Positions 1-9,496 are shown, counted from the stretch's first letter. The stretch is DNA of 64,000 bases from Niallia endozanthoxylica (GCF_008710145.1 NZ_VYKL01000030.1:1-64000), one strand, 5' to 3'. Numbers and translations are program-made. The notes: generated by a model not told the origin, from the sequence alone.

Positions 1-120
1 CACTATCAACCAAGTTTAGTTCCCGCTAACTCTTTTATTTCACCTGCTCGGGCACTATCAACCAGGTTGAGTTCCCTCTAGCTCTTTTATTTCACCGTTT
101 CGGCCACTACTTTTAACCAA
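1..120. repeat. 52-bp direct tandem repeat at window edge
   Basis: Two full 52-bp units (1-52 and 53-104) and the start of a third (105-120) are seen. Each unit begins CACTATCAACCA and contains CTCTTTTATTTCACC. Units differ at about ten positions. The array may continue left of the window, so the copy number is unknown. The unit length is not a multiple of three and the reading frames contain stops, so it looks non-coding. Confidence 0.75.
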
Positions 121-179
121 ATCCCAGCTTAAGTTGCCATTTTGGATCAAATGGTGAAAGTATGGACGTTCCGCTCGAA

Positions 180-302
180 CTATAGGACTTCCACATTCAC
201 ATCCTCATCAATGAAAAACTTAACTAATTCCGTGGGTGTTCTAGTAATCCAATGGACACCCTTTTTGTAATTTCCACAGCCACATTCGCCTCTGCAAAAC
301 AC
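180..302 (-). CDS. Unrecognised short ORF or gene fragment (40 aa)
   Basis: A GTG-initiated frame of 40 codons on the minus strand. It encodes a Cys-rich start (FCRGECGCG) followed by a soluble-looking stretch with HWITRTPTELVKFF. I do not recognise the family. There is no convincing Shine-Dalgarno sequence, and the frame is open upstream only as far as a stop near position 340, so it may be the tail of a decayed gene. The region 1-365 otherwise holds only the tandem repeat and the promoter region of the downstream exporter. Confidence 0.25.
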   Translation of the reverse strand: MFCRGECGCGNYKKGVHWITRTPTELVKFFIDEDVNVEVL

Positions 303-365
303 CCAAACACCACACCCTAGAAATTTACTTTAGTACCAATTTTTATAGTATGATAAGTAAGGTCT

Positions 366-2120
366 ATGACGAAAGTAAATGGAGATGAATTTAAATTGCT
401 GAAATTAATACGTTATTTAAGGCCGTATCAAATTCTGATTGTGCTTGTACTGCTACTAATCTTTTTCCAGACCTTATCAGAACTATATTTGCCGACATTG
501 ATGGCTGACATTATTGATAAAGGAGTTGTCCACCAAGATGTCCCCTATATCTGGAAAATTGGCGGCTTGATGCTACTAGTTACTGCCATTGGAACCCTCT
601 GCTCCATTGCAGCTAGTTACTATAGCGCAAAAATATCCATGTCCTTTGGTAAGGACTTACGCTACAAAGTTTTCTCCCATGTTGAAAATTTTACGTTACA
701 AGAGTTTGATCAATTTGGAACTGCGTCATTAATTACAAGAACGACAAATGATATTACACAGGTCCAAATGGTTGTCAATATGATTCTGCGTATGATGGTA
801 ACAGCCCCAATTATGGCCATCGGCGGGATAATAATGGCCTATTCGCAAGACGCCGAGCTGACAAAAATCTTTCTAGTTGCGATACCCGTTCTTTTTGCTG
901 TCATTCTACTAATTGTATGGAAAGGGATTCCATTGTTTAAACTCGTTCAAGTACGGCTTGACCAAGTGAATCGTGTACTACGAGAAAACCTAACTGGTAT
1001 TAGAGTGATTCGTTCTTTTAACCGAGCCGTCTATGAAAAGAATCGATTTCAACAGGCAAATGCTGATTTAACGGATACATCGATTCTAGTCAATAAAATG
1101 ATGGCACTATTAATGCCAGTATTAATGCTTATTATGAACTATACCGTTATATCAATCATCTGGTTCGGGGCCGTTCGCATCGACGAAGGGAATATGCAAG
1201 TTGGTGGTCTGATGGCCTTCATTCAATATGCGATGCAAATCATGTTCTCAATGATTATGTTATCAATGATGTTTGTATTGATTCCACGTGCCTCTGCATC
1301 GGCTATAAGAATTCACGAAGTACTGCAAATGCAGCCTGCCATGCAGGAAACGACAAGTCCAGTGGCTGCTACTCAAAAAGGCTATTTAGAATTTAGAAAT
1401 GTAACATTCAGCTATCCAGGAGCAGAGGTTCCAGCTCTTAAAGACCTCTCTTTTCAAGTAAAACCAGGTGAAACAACAGCAATTATTGGGGGGACAGGTT
1501 CAGGAAAGTCTACACTGCTCAAACTGATTCCCCGCTTCTACGAAATTGATTCCGGTTCTATTCTTATTGATGGAATTAATATTAAAGAAATGACACTCCA
1601 GGCCTTGCGGGAGAAAATTGGTCTCGTTCCGCAAAAAGCAGTCCTTTTTACTGGCACTGTGAAAGAAAATTTATTATTTGGCAATGAAAACAGTACAGAT
1701 GAAGAATTGCTTCAAGCTATCAAAACAGCCCAAGCCTATGATTTTGTAGTTAAAATGGAAAAAGGCTTGGATTCGTCCATTTCACAAGGAGGAACCAATC
1801 TTTCAGGGGGACAGAAACAACGCCTTTCCATTGCAAGAGCACTCGTAAGAAAACCAGAAATCTATTTATTCGATGATAGTTTTTCAGCATTAGATTATAA
1901 AACAGATGCGAAACTGCGCTCAGCTTTAAAACAAGAAACGGAAAACGCAGCTCTATTAATTGTTGCCCAGCGTGTTTCCACTGTCATGTATGCGGACCAA
2001 ATTATTGTTCTTGATGAAGGAAATATCGCGGGTATCGGTACCCATAAGGAGCTTATAAAAACCTGTGAAGTCTATCAGGAAATTGTCTCTTCTCAAGTCT
2101 CAGAGGAGGAATTAGCATGA
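366..2120 (+). CDS. ABC exporter half-transporter, degenerate-site subunit (YfiB/LmrA-like)
   Basis: This 584-residue half-transporter has an N-terminal six-helix exporter domain (about residues 15-310) and a C-terminal ATPase domain. The Walker A reads GGTGSGKST and the signature is a canonical LSGGQ. The residue after Walker B is Asp (LFDDSFSALD) rather than the catalytic Glu, and the switch His is Gln (VAQRVST). These changes mark the subunit that supplies the degenerate Walker A/B half of an asymmetric heterodimer. The stop overlaps the next start as ATGA, so the two subunits are translationally coupled. Heterodimeric type IV exporters of this kind export drugs or lipids at the plasma membrane; the substrate here is unknown. 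Confidence 0.9.
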   Translation: MTKVNGDEFKLLKLIRYLRPYQILIVLVLLLIFFQTLSELYLPTLMADIIDKGVVHQDVPYIWKIGGLMLLVTAIGTLCSIAASYYSAKISMSFGKDLRYKVFSHVENFTLQEFDQFGTASLITRTTNDITQVQMVVNMILRMMVTAPIMAIGGIIMAYSQDAELTKIFLVAIPVLFAVILLIVWKGIPLFKLVQVRLDQVNRVLRENLTGIRVIRSFNRAVYEKNRFQQANADLTDTSILVNKMMALLMPVLMLIMNYTVISIIWFGAVRIDEGNMQVGGLMAFIQYAMQIMFSMIMLSMMFVLIPRASASAIRIHEVLQMQPAMQETTSPVAATQKGYLEFRNVTFSYPGAEVPALKDLSFQVKPGETTAIIGGTGSGKSTLLKLIPRFYEIDSGSILIDGINIKEMTLQALREKIGLVPQKAVLFTGTVKENLLFGNENSTDEELLQAIKTAQAYDFVVKMEKGLDSSISQGGTNLSGGQKQRLSIARALVRKPEIYLFDDSFSALDYKTDAKLRSALKQETENAALLIVAQRVSTVMYADQIIVLDEGNIAGIGTHKELIKTCEVYQEIVSSQVSEEELA

Positions 2121-3988
2121 GTAATCAAAAAAGTGCAAGAAGTCAAGGTCCAGGGTTTGGGCCGCACGGGGGTATGGGGGCCCCGGTTCAAAAAGCGAAG
2201 GATTTTAAAGGCACGTTAAAAAGATTAATTCGTTATTTAGCTCCCTACCGGTTTAACTTACTGGCTGTATTCATCGCATCCATATTAAGTACTGTTTTTT
2301 CTATACTTGGGCCAAAAATCCTTGGAATGGCTACAACAAAAATTTTCGAAGGCTTGATGGAAAAATTTAATAATATTCCTGGAGCCGGCATTGATTTTGA
2401 CTATCTTTTCCGGATTCTTGGGCTGTTAGCCGGACTGTATTTATTCAGCTCCTTATTTGCCTGGATTCAACAGTATATTATGGCGAGTGTAGCACAAAAA
2501 ACAGTTTATTCACTCCGAGAAGAAGCGGAAGAAAAAATTCACAAATTACCACTAAAATATTTTGATGGTACAACAACGGGAGAAACATTAAGCCGAGTTG
2601 TAAATGATGTTGATAACATTAGTACAACACTGCAGCAAAGCTTAACTCAAATCATCACATCTGTGGTGACCATTATCGGGATTATTATGATGATGATTAC
2701 AATTAGTCCTGTTATGACCCTTATTTTGCTTTGCACATTGCCGTTAAGTGCAGTTGTTGCTGTGCTTGTAGCGAAAAAATCACAACCTTATTTTGTGGGA
2801 CAGCAGAAAACCTTAGGACAATTAAGTGGTCATGTGGAAGAAATCTATACAGGACACGAAGTTGTCAAAGCTTTTGGCCATGAAAAAAAAGCGCTTGAGA
2901 AATTTACTGCTGTTAATGAGGAATTATATCAATTCGGCTGGAAAGCTCAATTCATTTCCGGTGTAATTATGCCGTTAATGACTTTTGTTGGTAATCTTGC
3001 CTACGTACTCATAAGCATTGTCGGGGGTGTCTTTGTCACAAAAGGATTTATTACAATTGGGGATATTCAAGCATTTATTCAATACTCCCGGCAATTCTCA
3101 CACCCTATTGCGCAGACAGCCAATATCGCGAATATCATTCAATCAACTGTTGCTTCGGCCGAGCGGGTGTTTGAATTTTTAGATGAAGAAGAGCAGGTTC
3201 CAGATGAGCAGGAGGCACAAGTCATTCATTATCCAAAAGGCAGAGTCTCATTTGAGCATGTTGACTTTGGCTACACAGAGGACCAATTGTTGATAGAAGA
3301 TATGAACTTAGAGGTACAGCCCGGTCAAACCGTTGCGATAGTCGGCCCTACAGGAGCAGGGAAAACAACACTTGTTAATTTACTCATGCGCTTTTATGAG
3401 ATTAACAGCGGTACCATTCAGATTGATGGAGTAGATATTACAAAGCTGAAGCGAAGTGATTTACACAGCTTGTTTGGAATGGTGCTTCAGGATACATGGC
3501 TGTTTCATGGCAGTATTGCCAACAATATTGCCTATGGCCGTGAGGGTGCTGCTGAGGAAGAGGTCATTCAAGCAGCACTAGCTGCTAATGCTGATCATTT
3601 TATCCGTACCCTGCCGGAAGGCTATGCTACGATACTAAATGAGGACGCAACCAATATTTCACAGGGACAAAAGCAATTATTAACGATTGCCCGCGCCATT
3701 TTAGCGGACCCTCCAATCCTCATTTTAGATGAAGCCACCAGCAGTGTGGACACACGAACAGAGGTACATATCCAAAAGGCGATGAATCATTTGATGGAGG
3801 GCCGAACGAGTTTTGTGATCGCCCACCGATTATCGACGATAAAAGATGCGGATGTGATTCTCGTTATGAATGAAGGAAAGGTGATTGAACAAGGAAATCA
3901 TGAGGAGTTATTGGCTCAAAATGGTTTTTATGCTGAATTATATCACAGTCAATTCTCCGGACAAAAAATGGATGAATCAATAGGATAA
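2117..3988 (+). CDS. ABC exporter half-transporter, catalytic subunit (YfiC-like)
   Basis: Partner of the preceding gene, 623 residues. A Gly/Pro-rich N-terminus (about residues 11-24) precedes six membrane helices and an ATPase domain with Walker A GPTGAGKTT, Walker B ILILDEAT with the catalytic Glu, and switch His in IAHRLST. Its signature is a non-canonical ISQGQ. Combined with the partner this predicts one competent ATP site (this Walker A/B with the partner LSGGQ) and one degenerate site. It overlaps the upstream stop by four bases. A weak hairpin follows it. The B. subtilis YfiBC and lactococcal LmrCD-type pairs are the closest matches I know; the substrate is not predictable. Confidence 0.9.
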   Translation: MSNQKSARSQGPGFGPHGGMGAPVQKAKDFKGTLKRLIRYLAPYRFNLLAVFIASILSTVFSILGPKILGMATTKIFEGLMEKFNNIPGAGIDFDYLFRILGLLAGLYLFSSLFAWIQQYIMASVAQKTVYSLREEAEEKIHKLPLKYFDGTTTGETLSRVVNDVDNISTTLQQSLTQIITSVVTIIGIIMMMITISPVMTLILLCTLPLSAVVAVLVAKKSQPYFVGQQKTLGQLSGHVEEIYTGHEVVKAFGHEKKALEKFTAVNEELYQFGWKAQFISGVIMPLMTFVGNLAYVLISIVGGVFVTKGFITIGDIQAFIQYSRQFSHPIAQTANIANIIQSTVASAERVFEFLDEEEQVPDEQEAQVIHYPKGRVSFEHVDFGYTEDQLLIEDMNLEVQPGQTVAIVGPTGAGKTTLVNLLMRFYEINSGTIQIDGVDITKLKRSDLHSLFGMVLQDTWLFHGSIANNIAYGREGAAEEEVIQAALAANADHFIRTLPEGYATILNEDATNISQGQKQLLTIARAILADPPILILDEATSSVDTRTEVHIQKAMNHLMEGRTSFVIAHRLSTIKDADVILVMNEGKVIEQGNHEELLAQNGFYAELYHSQFSGQKMDESIG

Positions 3989-3996
3989 CTGACAGT

Positions 3997-4042
3997 AAGC
4001 AGCGCTATAGGGACATTTTCACATGAACTGCAGCGCTGCCTC
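3997..4042. terminator. Weak convergent hairpin
   Basis: GCAGCGCT and AGCGCTGC form an inverted repeat around a long loop between the convergent exporter and gerC ends. There is no strong T tract on either side. Confidence 0.35.
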
Positions 4043-4062
4043 TTAATCTTGGTAGGTATCTT

Positions 4063-5187
4063 TTATTCAATAACCCCAGTACTTTTTATTCCTACCTTAA
4101 CCGAAACATCCAGCTTCATATTAGGATAAACCTCTTGTTCCCACTCTGAAACAAGATTCTTGTGATGTAATCTTGTTGCTTTATAACGCAGTCCAAGGCC
4201 CAAAGGATCAACCTTCTGTTCTTGAAGACGCTTGAGTAAAGCTTCAATCGCTTTCTCTATTTCTTTAGAGGCATGTTTTCCCAATCGATTTAAGTTTTTA
4301 CCATTTATATGCTGATCAGACTCTTCTATGATTCCTATAAGCTCAACATTCATTTTTAGTATAGGATTTTGATTATCTGAGCTCAAAATCTTATACTTCG
4401 AATTCAATGAATCAATGGATATCATGCATTCGTGATCTTCCTTATTAATCAGAAGTTCCATCTTCTTAAGTTTATTCCGCAGCATATTGTAAAGTAGTGT
4501 TTGGTTTGAGTTTAATTCCAATGACTTCTTATCATTTAAAATAATAGAATGATCAACGATTAATTTTGTGCTTTTTTTATCTACTTTTATAATAGGCAGT
4601 ACAGGATCAACCCCCCCTTCGACCATCTTTCTTCTTAGGTCAAAAAGATGTGTTGTTACAATATAAGGACTCTCGACCCCTGTTTCGGAAAAGAAATTAA
4701 ATAGAGACACGGATGCAGGCATTTCCGATTTTGGTTCTGTCTTTAATACTTTTTCTGCTGTTGGCTTCCCAACAGAAACCCATGAAATTCTTTGAAAGTC
4801 CCTTCTTCTTAAAAAAATATCTGTAATTTCAGTAATATCATCATCCAATAACCTTTTGCCTATAACAATTGTCTTCAAATGGCCAAAGTCAAACTCCTTA
4901 TCAACCTGGTTTTTTAAGGATCTAATCGCATCCGCCACTTTAGTGCTCTCTTTCGTTAAATAGGTGTACATGGCCCCTTTTGATTCTTTTAAGGAGCCTG
5001 AAGGAAGAGCTAATTTCAAGGTTACTTTAAAATGATTCTCCTCGCTCTCAGCTTGATCAATTCCGATTGCTAATACGAACAGCCTTTTATCAATGTCCTT
5101 AAATCCACAGCCGGTTTGCAGGATACTGTTCCCAATCAATATCGAAATAAGTAGAATGAATTTCACCTTTTGTAATAAGATCTTCAT
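4063..5187 (-). CDS. gerC: Spore germination protein GerC-type lipoprotein
   Basis: Ger(x)C-family subunit of a nutrient germinant receptor, 374 residues from the ATG chosen here. The start is set by an AAGGAGG eight bases upstream and by an ATGA overlap with the gerB stop; a longer frame begins 27 bases earlier without such support. The N-terminus is a lipoprotein signal (hydrophobic stretch ending LQTGC), and the Cys is expected to be acylated and anchored on the outer face of the spore inner membrane. The rest is the extracytoplasmic three-domain Ger(x)C fold, judged by family resemblance. It is last in the gerA-gerB-gerC operon. Germinant specificity cannot be read from sequence. Confidence 0.92.
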   Translation of the reverse strand: MKILLQKVKFILLISILIGNSILQTGCGFKDIDKRLFVLAIGIDQAESEENHFKVTLKLALPSGSLKESKGAMYTYLTKESTKVADAIRSLKNQVDKEFDFGHLKTIVIGKRLLDDDITEITDIFLRRRDFQRISWVSVGKPTAEKVLKTEPKSEMPASVSLFNFFSETGVESPYIVTTHLFDLRRKMVEGGVDPVLPIIKVDKKSTKLIVDHSIILNDKKSLELNSNQTLLYNMLRNKLKKMELLINKEDHECMISIDSLNSKYKILSSDNQNPILKMNVELIGIIEESDQHINGKNLNRLGKHASKEIEKAIEALLKRLQEQKVDPLGLGLRYKATRLHHKNLVSEWEQEVYPNMKLDVSVKVGIKSTGVIE

Positions 5188-6278
5188 GTCCTCGCCCTCC
5201 TTCTTATCACCCAAAAAATCAAGAACATGACGATGAAAAGAGGCGGAAATAAATTATAAAAGTAACCTGTATATTCTATCAACTGATACTCAGTTAAATA
5301 TGTAACCACCCTTACACTCAATACCCAAAAAACCATTAGGAAAAGATGCGGGGTCAGATTGTGTTTCTTCCATTTAAATCTATTAAAATAGATGGCATTT
5401 TTTAATAATTCTACAGCCACATGCCAATGAGTTAAAATGCTGCCAAATGTGATTGCTAAACTAAGCATTAAAACCACATATACAACACGTTCAATAATCC
5501 AATAACGAAAATGCATGGTATCTGCAGTAGTCACAGCCGGATAAACAATCATTCCTGAGCTTTCAAACCCTAACATGCCGATTGGCCCGAAATAACTCGC
5601 CAATAGAACCCCTGTCCCGAACAAACCAATGAAGCTGATAGACCTCCATGTCATGGATTGCTTATGGTTCAACACTCGATTAAAAATAATTAAATTTGCC
5701 GGTCCCCAAAAAATAAAAGCCGCAGCACAAATCGTATGATATGCTGGGTAATGTTGTATATACATAATGGATTCTTTCACAAAGTCCACTTCAAAGTGAT
5801 CATTTGTAAACGCCTTGATGATAATGAGAAAGACGAATGGTACAGTAAAGATAAAAATCATTTCAAGTACATAAAGAACATTTTTCGATTTCATTAAAGC
5901 CCCATAATAAATAAAGAACAATATTAATGATACAATATAAATTAAATTCGTATTTGGGGCCAAAAAGCGTTTGACATAAAAGGAATAAGTGATAACAGAA
6001 AGAAGCCCTGCAGCATACCACACAATACCAACTACAAGAAGCAATACGATTTTGAAAAACTTTGGTATGTATGCATCCATCAATTCAGGTAAGCCTTTAC
6101 CGGGAAAACCCTGAAAAAAACGCCCAATTATATAACACACAAGCAAACCAATCGGAATTGATACAAGTATTGAAAAAATAGCTCCTTCCTCTTTTTCACT
6201 TAACAGAATTTTGGGCATGGATGCAACCATAGTCGCTAACGTATTAATAAAGGTTATATAATAGAAGTAACGGCTCAT
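5184..6278 (-). CDS. gerB: Spore germination protein GerB-type permease-like subunit
   Basis: A 364-residue polytopic membrane protein with about ten hydrophobic segments, of the GerAB/endospore-germination branch of the amino acid-polyamine-organocation superfamily. Receptor B subunits bind the germinant within the transmembrane domain. It lies between gerA (two bases from its stop) and gerC (four-base overlap), the standard receptor order. Length matches the family (about 365). A pseudogene is unlikely since the frame is uninterrupted. Confidence 0.92.
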   Translation of the reverse strand: MSRYFYYITFINTLATMVASMPKILLSEKEEGAIFSILVSIPIGLLVCYIIGRFFQGFPGKGLPELMDAYIPKFFKIVLLLVVGIVWYAAGLLSVITYSFYVKRFLAPNTNLIYIVSLILFFIYYGALMKSKNVLYVLEMIFIFTVPFVFLIIIKAFTNDHFEVDFVKESIMYIQHYPAYHTICAAAFIFWGPANLIIFNRVLNHKQSMTWRSISFIGLFGTGVLLASYFGPIGMLGFESSGMIVYPAVTTADTMHFRYWIIERVVYVVLMLSLAITFGSILTHWHVAVELLKNAIYFNRFKWKKHNLTPHLFLMVFWVLSVRVVTYLTEYQLIEYTGYFYNLFPPLFIVMFLIFWVIRRRART

Positions 6279-6280
6279 AT

Positions 6281-7642
6281 CTAATCCCCCTTTACTTCCG
6301 CTGTTTTCCTTTGAACATACAGCTTAAAATATGGCTCCCCGAAACTATCCATATTCGATAAATACATGATAAAACCAAGTAGAAACAAGGCTAATCCAAG
6401 CAAACCACCTATCGTGGCAAAAAACAGCACTCCATATTTAATAATCCGAATCGCAAAACTCATTTCGTTAATTGGAATAACAAAAGTCGAAATCGCCATT
6501 GCAGATACAATAATAATCATAATGGTCGATGTTAAGGCGGCTTCAGTTGCGGCAGTCCCCAAAATCAGACCACCCACGGTGGTAGCCGTACCTGCAATCA
6601 TCTTTGGCAGCCGAATACTTGCTTCGATTAATAATTCCATCACGATTAGCATGAACAGAACTTCAATAAAGGACGGATATGGTACTCCAATACGGCTGCC
6701 GGACACAGATAGTGCTAACTCAAAACGGAAAACTTCAGGATTATAGGACGTAATGGCAACATAAAGTGCCGGTAAGGTTAAACAAATAATTAATCCTAAA
6801 TAGCGAAGGGCTTTATTAAAAATCGTCACCCAAAAAGGGCGGTAATTATCTTCTGTTGCCGACATAAAGTCAAAAAATATAGCTGGCGCAATTAATGATA
6901 CGGGATTTCCATCTAGTAATAGAACAACCTTTCCGCCTGCAATATTGTAGATGATGCGATCTGTTCGTTCAGTTAGCATGCTGATTGGTAAAAGGGAACG
7001 TTTCTTTTCGTTTAATAGGCGCTGCATTTCAGCTGTTGTTTGAATTAATGGAGTATGTTTGATAGATGTAATTTTATTTTTTATTTTTTCTAAAACAGCA
7101 TCATTAACGGACTGGCTGTCATATATAATGGACAGAGATTGATTTGATTTCCCCCCTATCTCTTGTATTTCAACTACAAGTGAGGGCTTGTGGTAGCGCT
7201 GCCTGATTAAATTGATATTGGTTGCAATGTCTTCACTTAATGCTAATTCCGGTCCCTGAATAGTTGGTTCAAGATTGACCTGCTGAACCGAATCAGTATT
7301 TACCTTTTTTATATCTAACAGCAGAAGACTGCCTTGTACGACAACAACAATGCTGCCTCTTGTCATTTCATCAAGAATTTGTTCCTTTCCTTTTATTTCT
7401 TGTTGCTGCGGTAGAGATGTTAAGTATGACTTATAATGATGTTCTGTAGGAAGTTCAAAAAATGGCTTAATGATAAATTCTTGTAAATCCGCACCATTTA
7501 CCACCGTTTTAATGTATAGAAGCATAGCTGTTTTTTCATCAATATGTAATTTTTTTTCAATAAAATCAAAGGAAGTTTGAAATTTCTCCGTGATTAAGTT
7601 AATGATTTCATGTATAGATTGAGCTTCTTTAGCCCTTCTCAT
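6281..7642 (-). CDS. gerA: Spore germination protein GerA-type subunit
   Basis: First gene of the receptor operon, 453 residues, slightly short for GerA subunits (often about 480). Residues 1-250 form the soluble N-terminal domain and the C-terminal half holds four to five membrane segments, including the conserved GVPYPSF and TTVGGLILG regions. A GGGGGA ribosome-binding site lies nine bases before the ATG. A forespore (sigma-G-like) promoter candidate lies about 70-100 bases upstream. GerA subunits oligomerise into a membrane channel that releases ions on germinant binding. The 126-residue frame on the opposite strand inside this gene is a shadow. Confidence 0.9.
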   Translation of the reverse strand: MRRAKEAQSIHEIINLITEKFQTSFDFIEKKLHIDEKTAMLLYIKTVVNGADLQEFIIKPFFELPTEHHYKSYLTSLPQQQEIKGKEQILDEMTRGSIVVVVQGSLLLLDIKKVNTDSVQQVNLEPTIQGPELALSEDIATNINLIRQRYHKPSLVVEIQEIGGKSNQSLSIIYDSQSVNDAVLEKIKNKITSIKHTPLIQTTAEMQRLLNEKKRSLLPISMLTERTDRIIYNIAGGKVVLLLDGNPVSLIAPAIFFDFMSATEDNYRPFWVTIFNKALRYLGLIICLTLPALYVAITSYNPEVFRFELALSVSGSRIGVPYPSFIEVLFMLIVMELLIEASIRLPKMIAGTATTVGGLILGTAATEAALTSTIMIIIVSAMAISTFVIPINEMSFAIRIIKYGVLFFATIGGLLGLALFLLGFIMYLSNMDSFGEPYFKLYVQRKTAEVKGD

Positions 7643-7709
7643 ATAAAACTCCCCCTTTCATCCTGCTTTAAGCTGTATATCTTCATTTCTAACTTCCGAT
7701 CCAAGGCTA

Positions 7710-7739
7710 GTTTATGCTTATCGTTACCAAAATTGGTCA
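7710..7739 (-). promoter_or_regulatory. Candidate sigma-G promoter of the ger operon
   Basis: Reading the minus strand, TGACCA is separated by 17 bases from CATAAAC. This resembles the sigma-G consensus (TGAATA, 17-18, CATACTA) at the -35 CAT/TGA ends only in part. Position, upstream of gerA, fits known forespore control of ger operons. Confidence 0.3.
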
Positions 7740-7784
7740 TTTAATGCCAAAACATGTGATCTATAGAGCAAAAATGACATGAAG

Positions 7785-7816
7785 AAGACCCGCTTACCAA
7801 ATGGTAGCGGGTCTTT
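7785..7816 (-). terminator. Terminator after aroK
   Basis: A 13-base-pair inverted repeat with one bulge (arms containing GACCCGC and GCGGGTC) just past the aroK stop. The following T tract is weak. Confidence 0.6.
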
Positions 7817-7831
7817 ACTATTTACTCCTAT

Positions 7832-8377
7832 TTACGCATATAATTCCCATGTTAATTTCAAGGATTCGATAAGATATTCAGCTGCTTCCTCTTCGTTCAT
7901 ATGATCTGTTTGTAGTTTTGAATGATGATGGGAGTAGGCACTTTGCCTGCTGTAATATAATTCTTTCATTTCTTCTAAGCTTTTATTTTGCAGTACCGGC
8001 CGGCTGTCGATAATTAGGCTGATTCGCTCTTTCCACGAATCCCATGATAAATCCAGAAAAAATACAATACAATTCTCTAAACAGGCTTTTCTGATTTCTT
8101 CATTTAGAAAGGCTCCCCCTCCTAACGAAATGACATTCAACGGCTGCTTGCTCAAACTTATTGTCAGGGATTGCTCTCTTTCCCGAAATGTCTTTTCTCC
8201 GTAGGTTTCAAAGATTTGTCTTGGAGGCATACCGAACTCCTTTTCAATTTCTTCATCCACATCAATAAAGTCACGATATAATTTTTTGGCAACCAATTTT
8301 CCAATAGTTGTTTTTCCAACTCCCATAAATCCAACAAATACAATGCTTTTCTCACGCAACGATAATCTATGACTCAT
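7832..8377 (-). CDS. aroK: Shikimate kinase
   Basis: Phosphorylates shikimate at O3 in chorismate synthesis. From the chosen ATG (181 residues) the protein begins close to the P-loop GFMGVGKTT. DxD-like DVDEEIE, the shikimate-binding FRxxE segment (FREREQ), LGGGAFL and the RPVL lid segment are all present. The frame is open for 30 more codons upstream, but no ribosome-binding site serves those starts; a GAGGAG lies 12 bases before the chosen ATG. It is a single gene between two terminators. Confidence 0.88.
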   Translation of the reverse strand: MSHRLSLREKSIVFVGFMGVGKTTIGKLVAKKLYRDFIDVDEEIEKEFGMPPRQIFETYGEKTFREREQSLTISLSKQPLNVISLGGGAFLNEEIRKACLENCIVFFLDLSWDSWKERISLIIDSRPVLQNKSLEEMKELYYSRQSAYSHHHSKLQTDHMNEEEAAEYLIESLKLTWELYA

Positions 8378-8460
8378 CCTATTTATAATCTCCTCTTTAT
8401 TTTTCAGCCAATTAAATATTTTCATTATATAGTAGACAGATGAATTTGTAAAAAAGAAAA

Positions 8461-8497
8461 AAAGCAAACCATCCTCATTGCGAACGGTTTGCCTTTT
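8461..8497. terminator. Bidirectional terminator between aroK and putB
   Basis: GCAAACC/GGTTTGC stem with T runs on both sides. It ends the proline operon and insulates aroK. Confidence 0.8.
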
Positions 8498-9412
8498 TTA
8501 TTTTAAAAATAATCCCTTTAATGCAAATGATACGTTCTGCGGTCTTTCAGCCAGCCGACGCATATAATAGGCAAACCAATCGCTGCCGTAAGGTACATAT
8601 ACCCTCATTTTATAGCCCTCATCTGCCAGGCTCTGCTGCATTTCCGTTCTGAATCCATAAAGCATTTGAAATTCAAACTGGTCTCTAGGAATCTGCTGCT
8701 CCTCGACAAATTGTTTTACCTTTGCAATTATATGATGATCATGGGTCGCAACAGCGGTATAGTTTCCGCCTAATAAATGAATTTTTATCAGCTTCATAAA
8801 ATTTTCATCAATCTCTTTTTTATGCTGAAAAGCGACCTTTGGAGATTCTTTATACGCCCCTTTCACTATACGAAGCGGAATTCCTTGAAGCTTTTGCATA
8901 TCCTCCTCTGCGCAAAATAAATAAGCTTGCATGACAGTCCCAACATTTTGAAAGGTTTCCCGCAGCTCTTGTAAAATATTTAGCGTTATTTTGTAGTGTA
9001 AATAATCTTCCATATCAATTCTGACAAAATTTTTAAATTTTTGGGCTGTTTCTAAAATGCTGCGCATATTGTTAACGCAGAATTCTCGGTCAATATCCAC
9101 TCCTAACTGGGTTAGTTTTACAGATAAATGGCTGTTTAGGCCTTCCTTCTCGATGGCCTCTAATGTCCTAATAGCCGCTGCTGTTGCAGTAGCGGCTTCC
9201 TCTTTACTAGAGACAAATTCACCTAAATGATCAAGGGTACATACCAAATCCTTCTCATTTAATTCCCGCACCTTTACAATCATCGCCTCAATAGAATTTC
9301 CCGCAACAACTTGTGACGCACCAAGCTTTAATCCCCATTTTTTAGCTGCTCTATTCAAGGTTCTATTTTTTGATAAAAAGAGAAAAAATTCTTTTGATAA
9401 GGCCGATATCAT
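8498..9412 (-). CDS. putB: Proline dehydrogenase
   Basis: Monofunctional FAD-dependent proline dehydrogenase, 304 residues, typical for Gram-positive PutB/FadM. It oxidises L-proline to pyrroline-5-carboxylate and passes electrons to the quinone pool. The TIM-barrel core shows the RIVKGAYKE segment and the C-terminal YVPYGSDWFAYYMRRLAERP substrate/FAD region with the conserved paired arginines. An AAGGAGGG lies eight bases upstream of the start. It follows the P5C dehydrogenase gene in the same direction, with a hairpin between, so it can be co-transcribed at a reduced level. Confidence 0.93.
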   Translation of the reverse strand: MISALSKEFFLFLSKNRTLNRAAKKWGLKLGASQVVAGNSIEAMIVKVRELNEKDLVCTLDHLGEFVSSKEEAATATAAAIRTLEAIEKEGLNSHLSVKLTQLGVDIDREFCVNNMRSILETAQKFKNFVRIDMEDYLHYKITLNILQELRETFQNVGTVMQAYLFCAEEDMQKLQGIPLRIVKGAYKESPKVAFQHKKEIDENFMKLIKIHLLGGNYTAVATHDHHIIAKVKQFVEEQQIPRDQFEFQMLYGFRTEMQQSLADEGYKMRVYVPYGSDWFAYYMRRLAERPQNVSFALKGLFLK

Positions 9413-9452
9413 CGTAAGATCCCTCCTTCTAGAAGGTAACTGATCCTATGCC

Positions 9453-9496
9453 AAAAGGGATCCTTTCAGCCGCCTCGACAAAGATCCCTTATTTTT
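9453..9496 (-). terminator. Intercistronic hairpin between rocA and putB
   Basis: AAGGGATC and GATCCCTT arms (plus flanking A/T pairs) around a 13-base loop. It could act as a partial terminator or RNA-stability element within the proline operon. Confidence 0.5.

Noticed and set aside
1..120. Possible CRISPR array
   Set aside because: The units are contiguous 52-bp tandem repeats with no unique spacers and no cas genes nearby.
6366..6746. 126-residue plus-strand frame inside gerA
   Set aside because: It lies antisense to a complete, family-conserved gene, has no ribosome-binding site and composition typical of a shadow frame.
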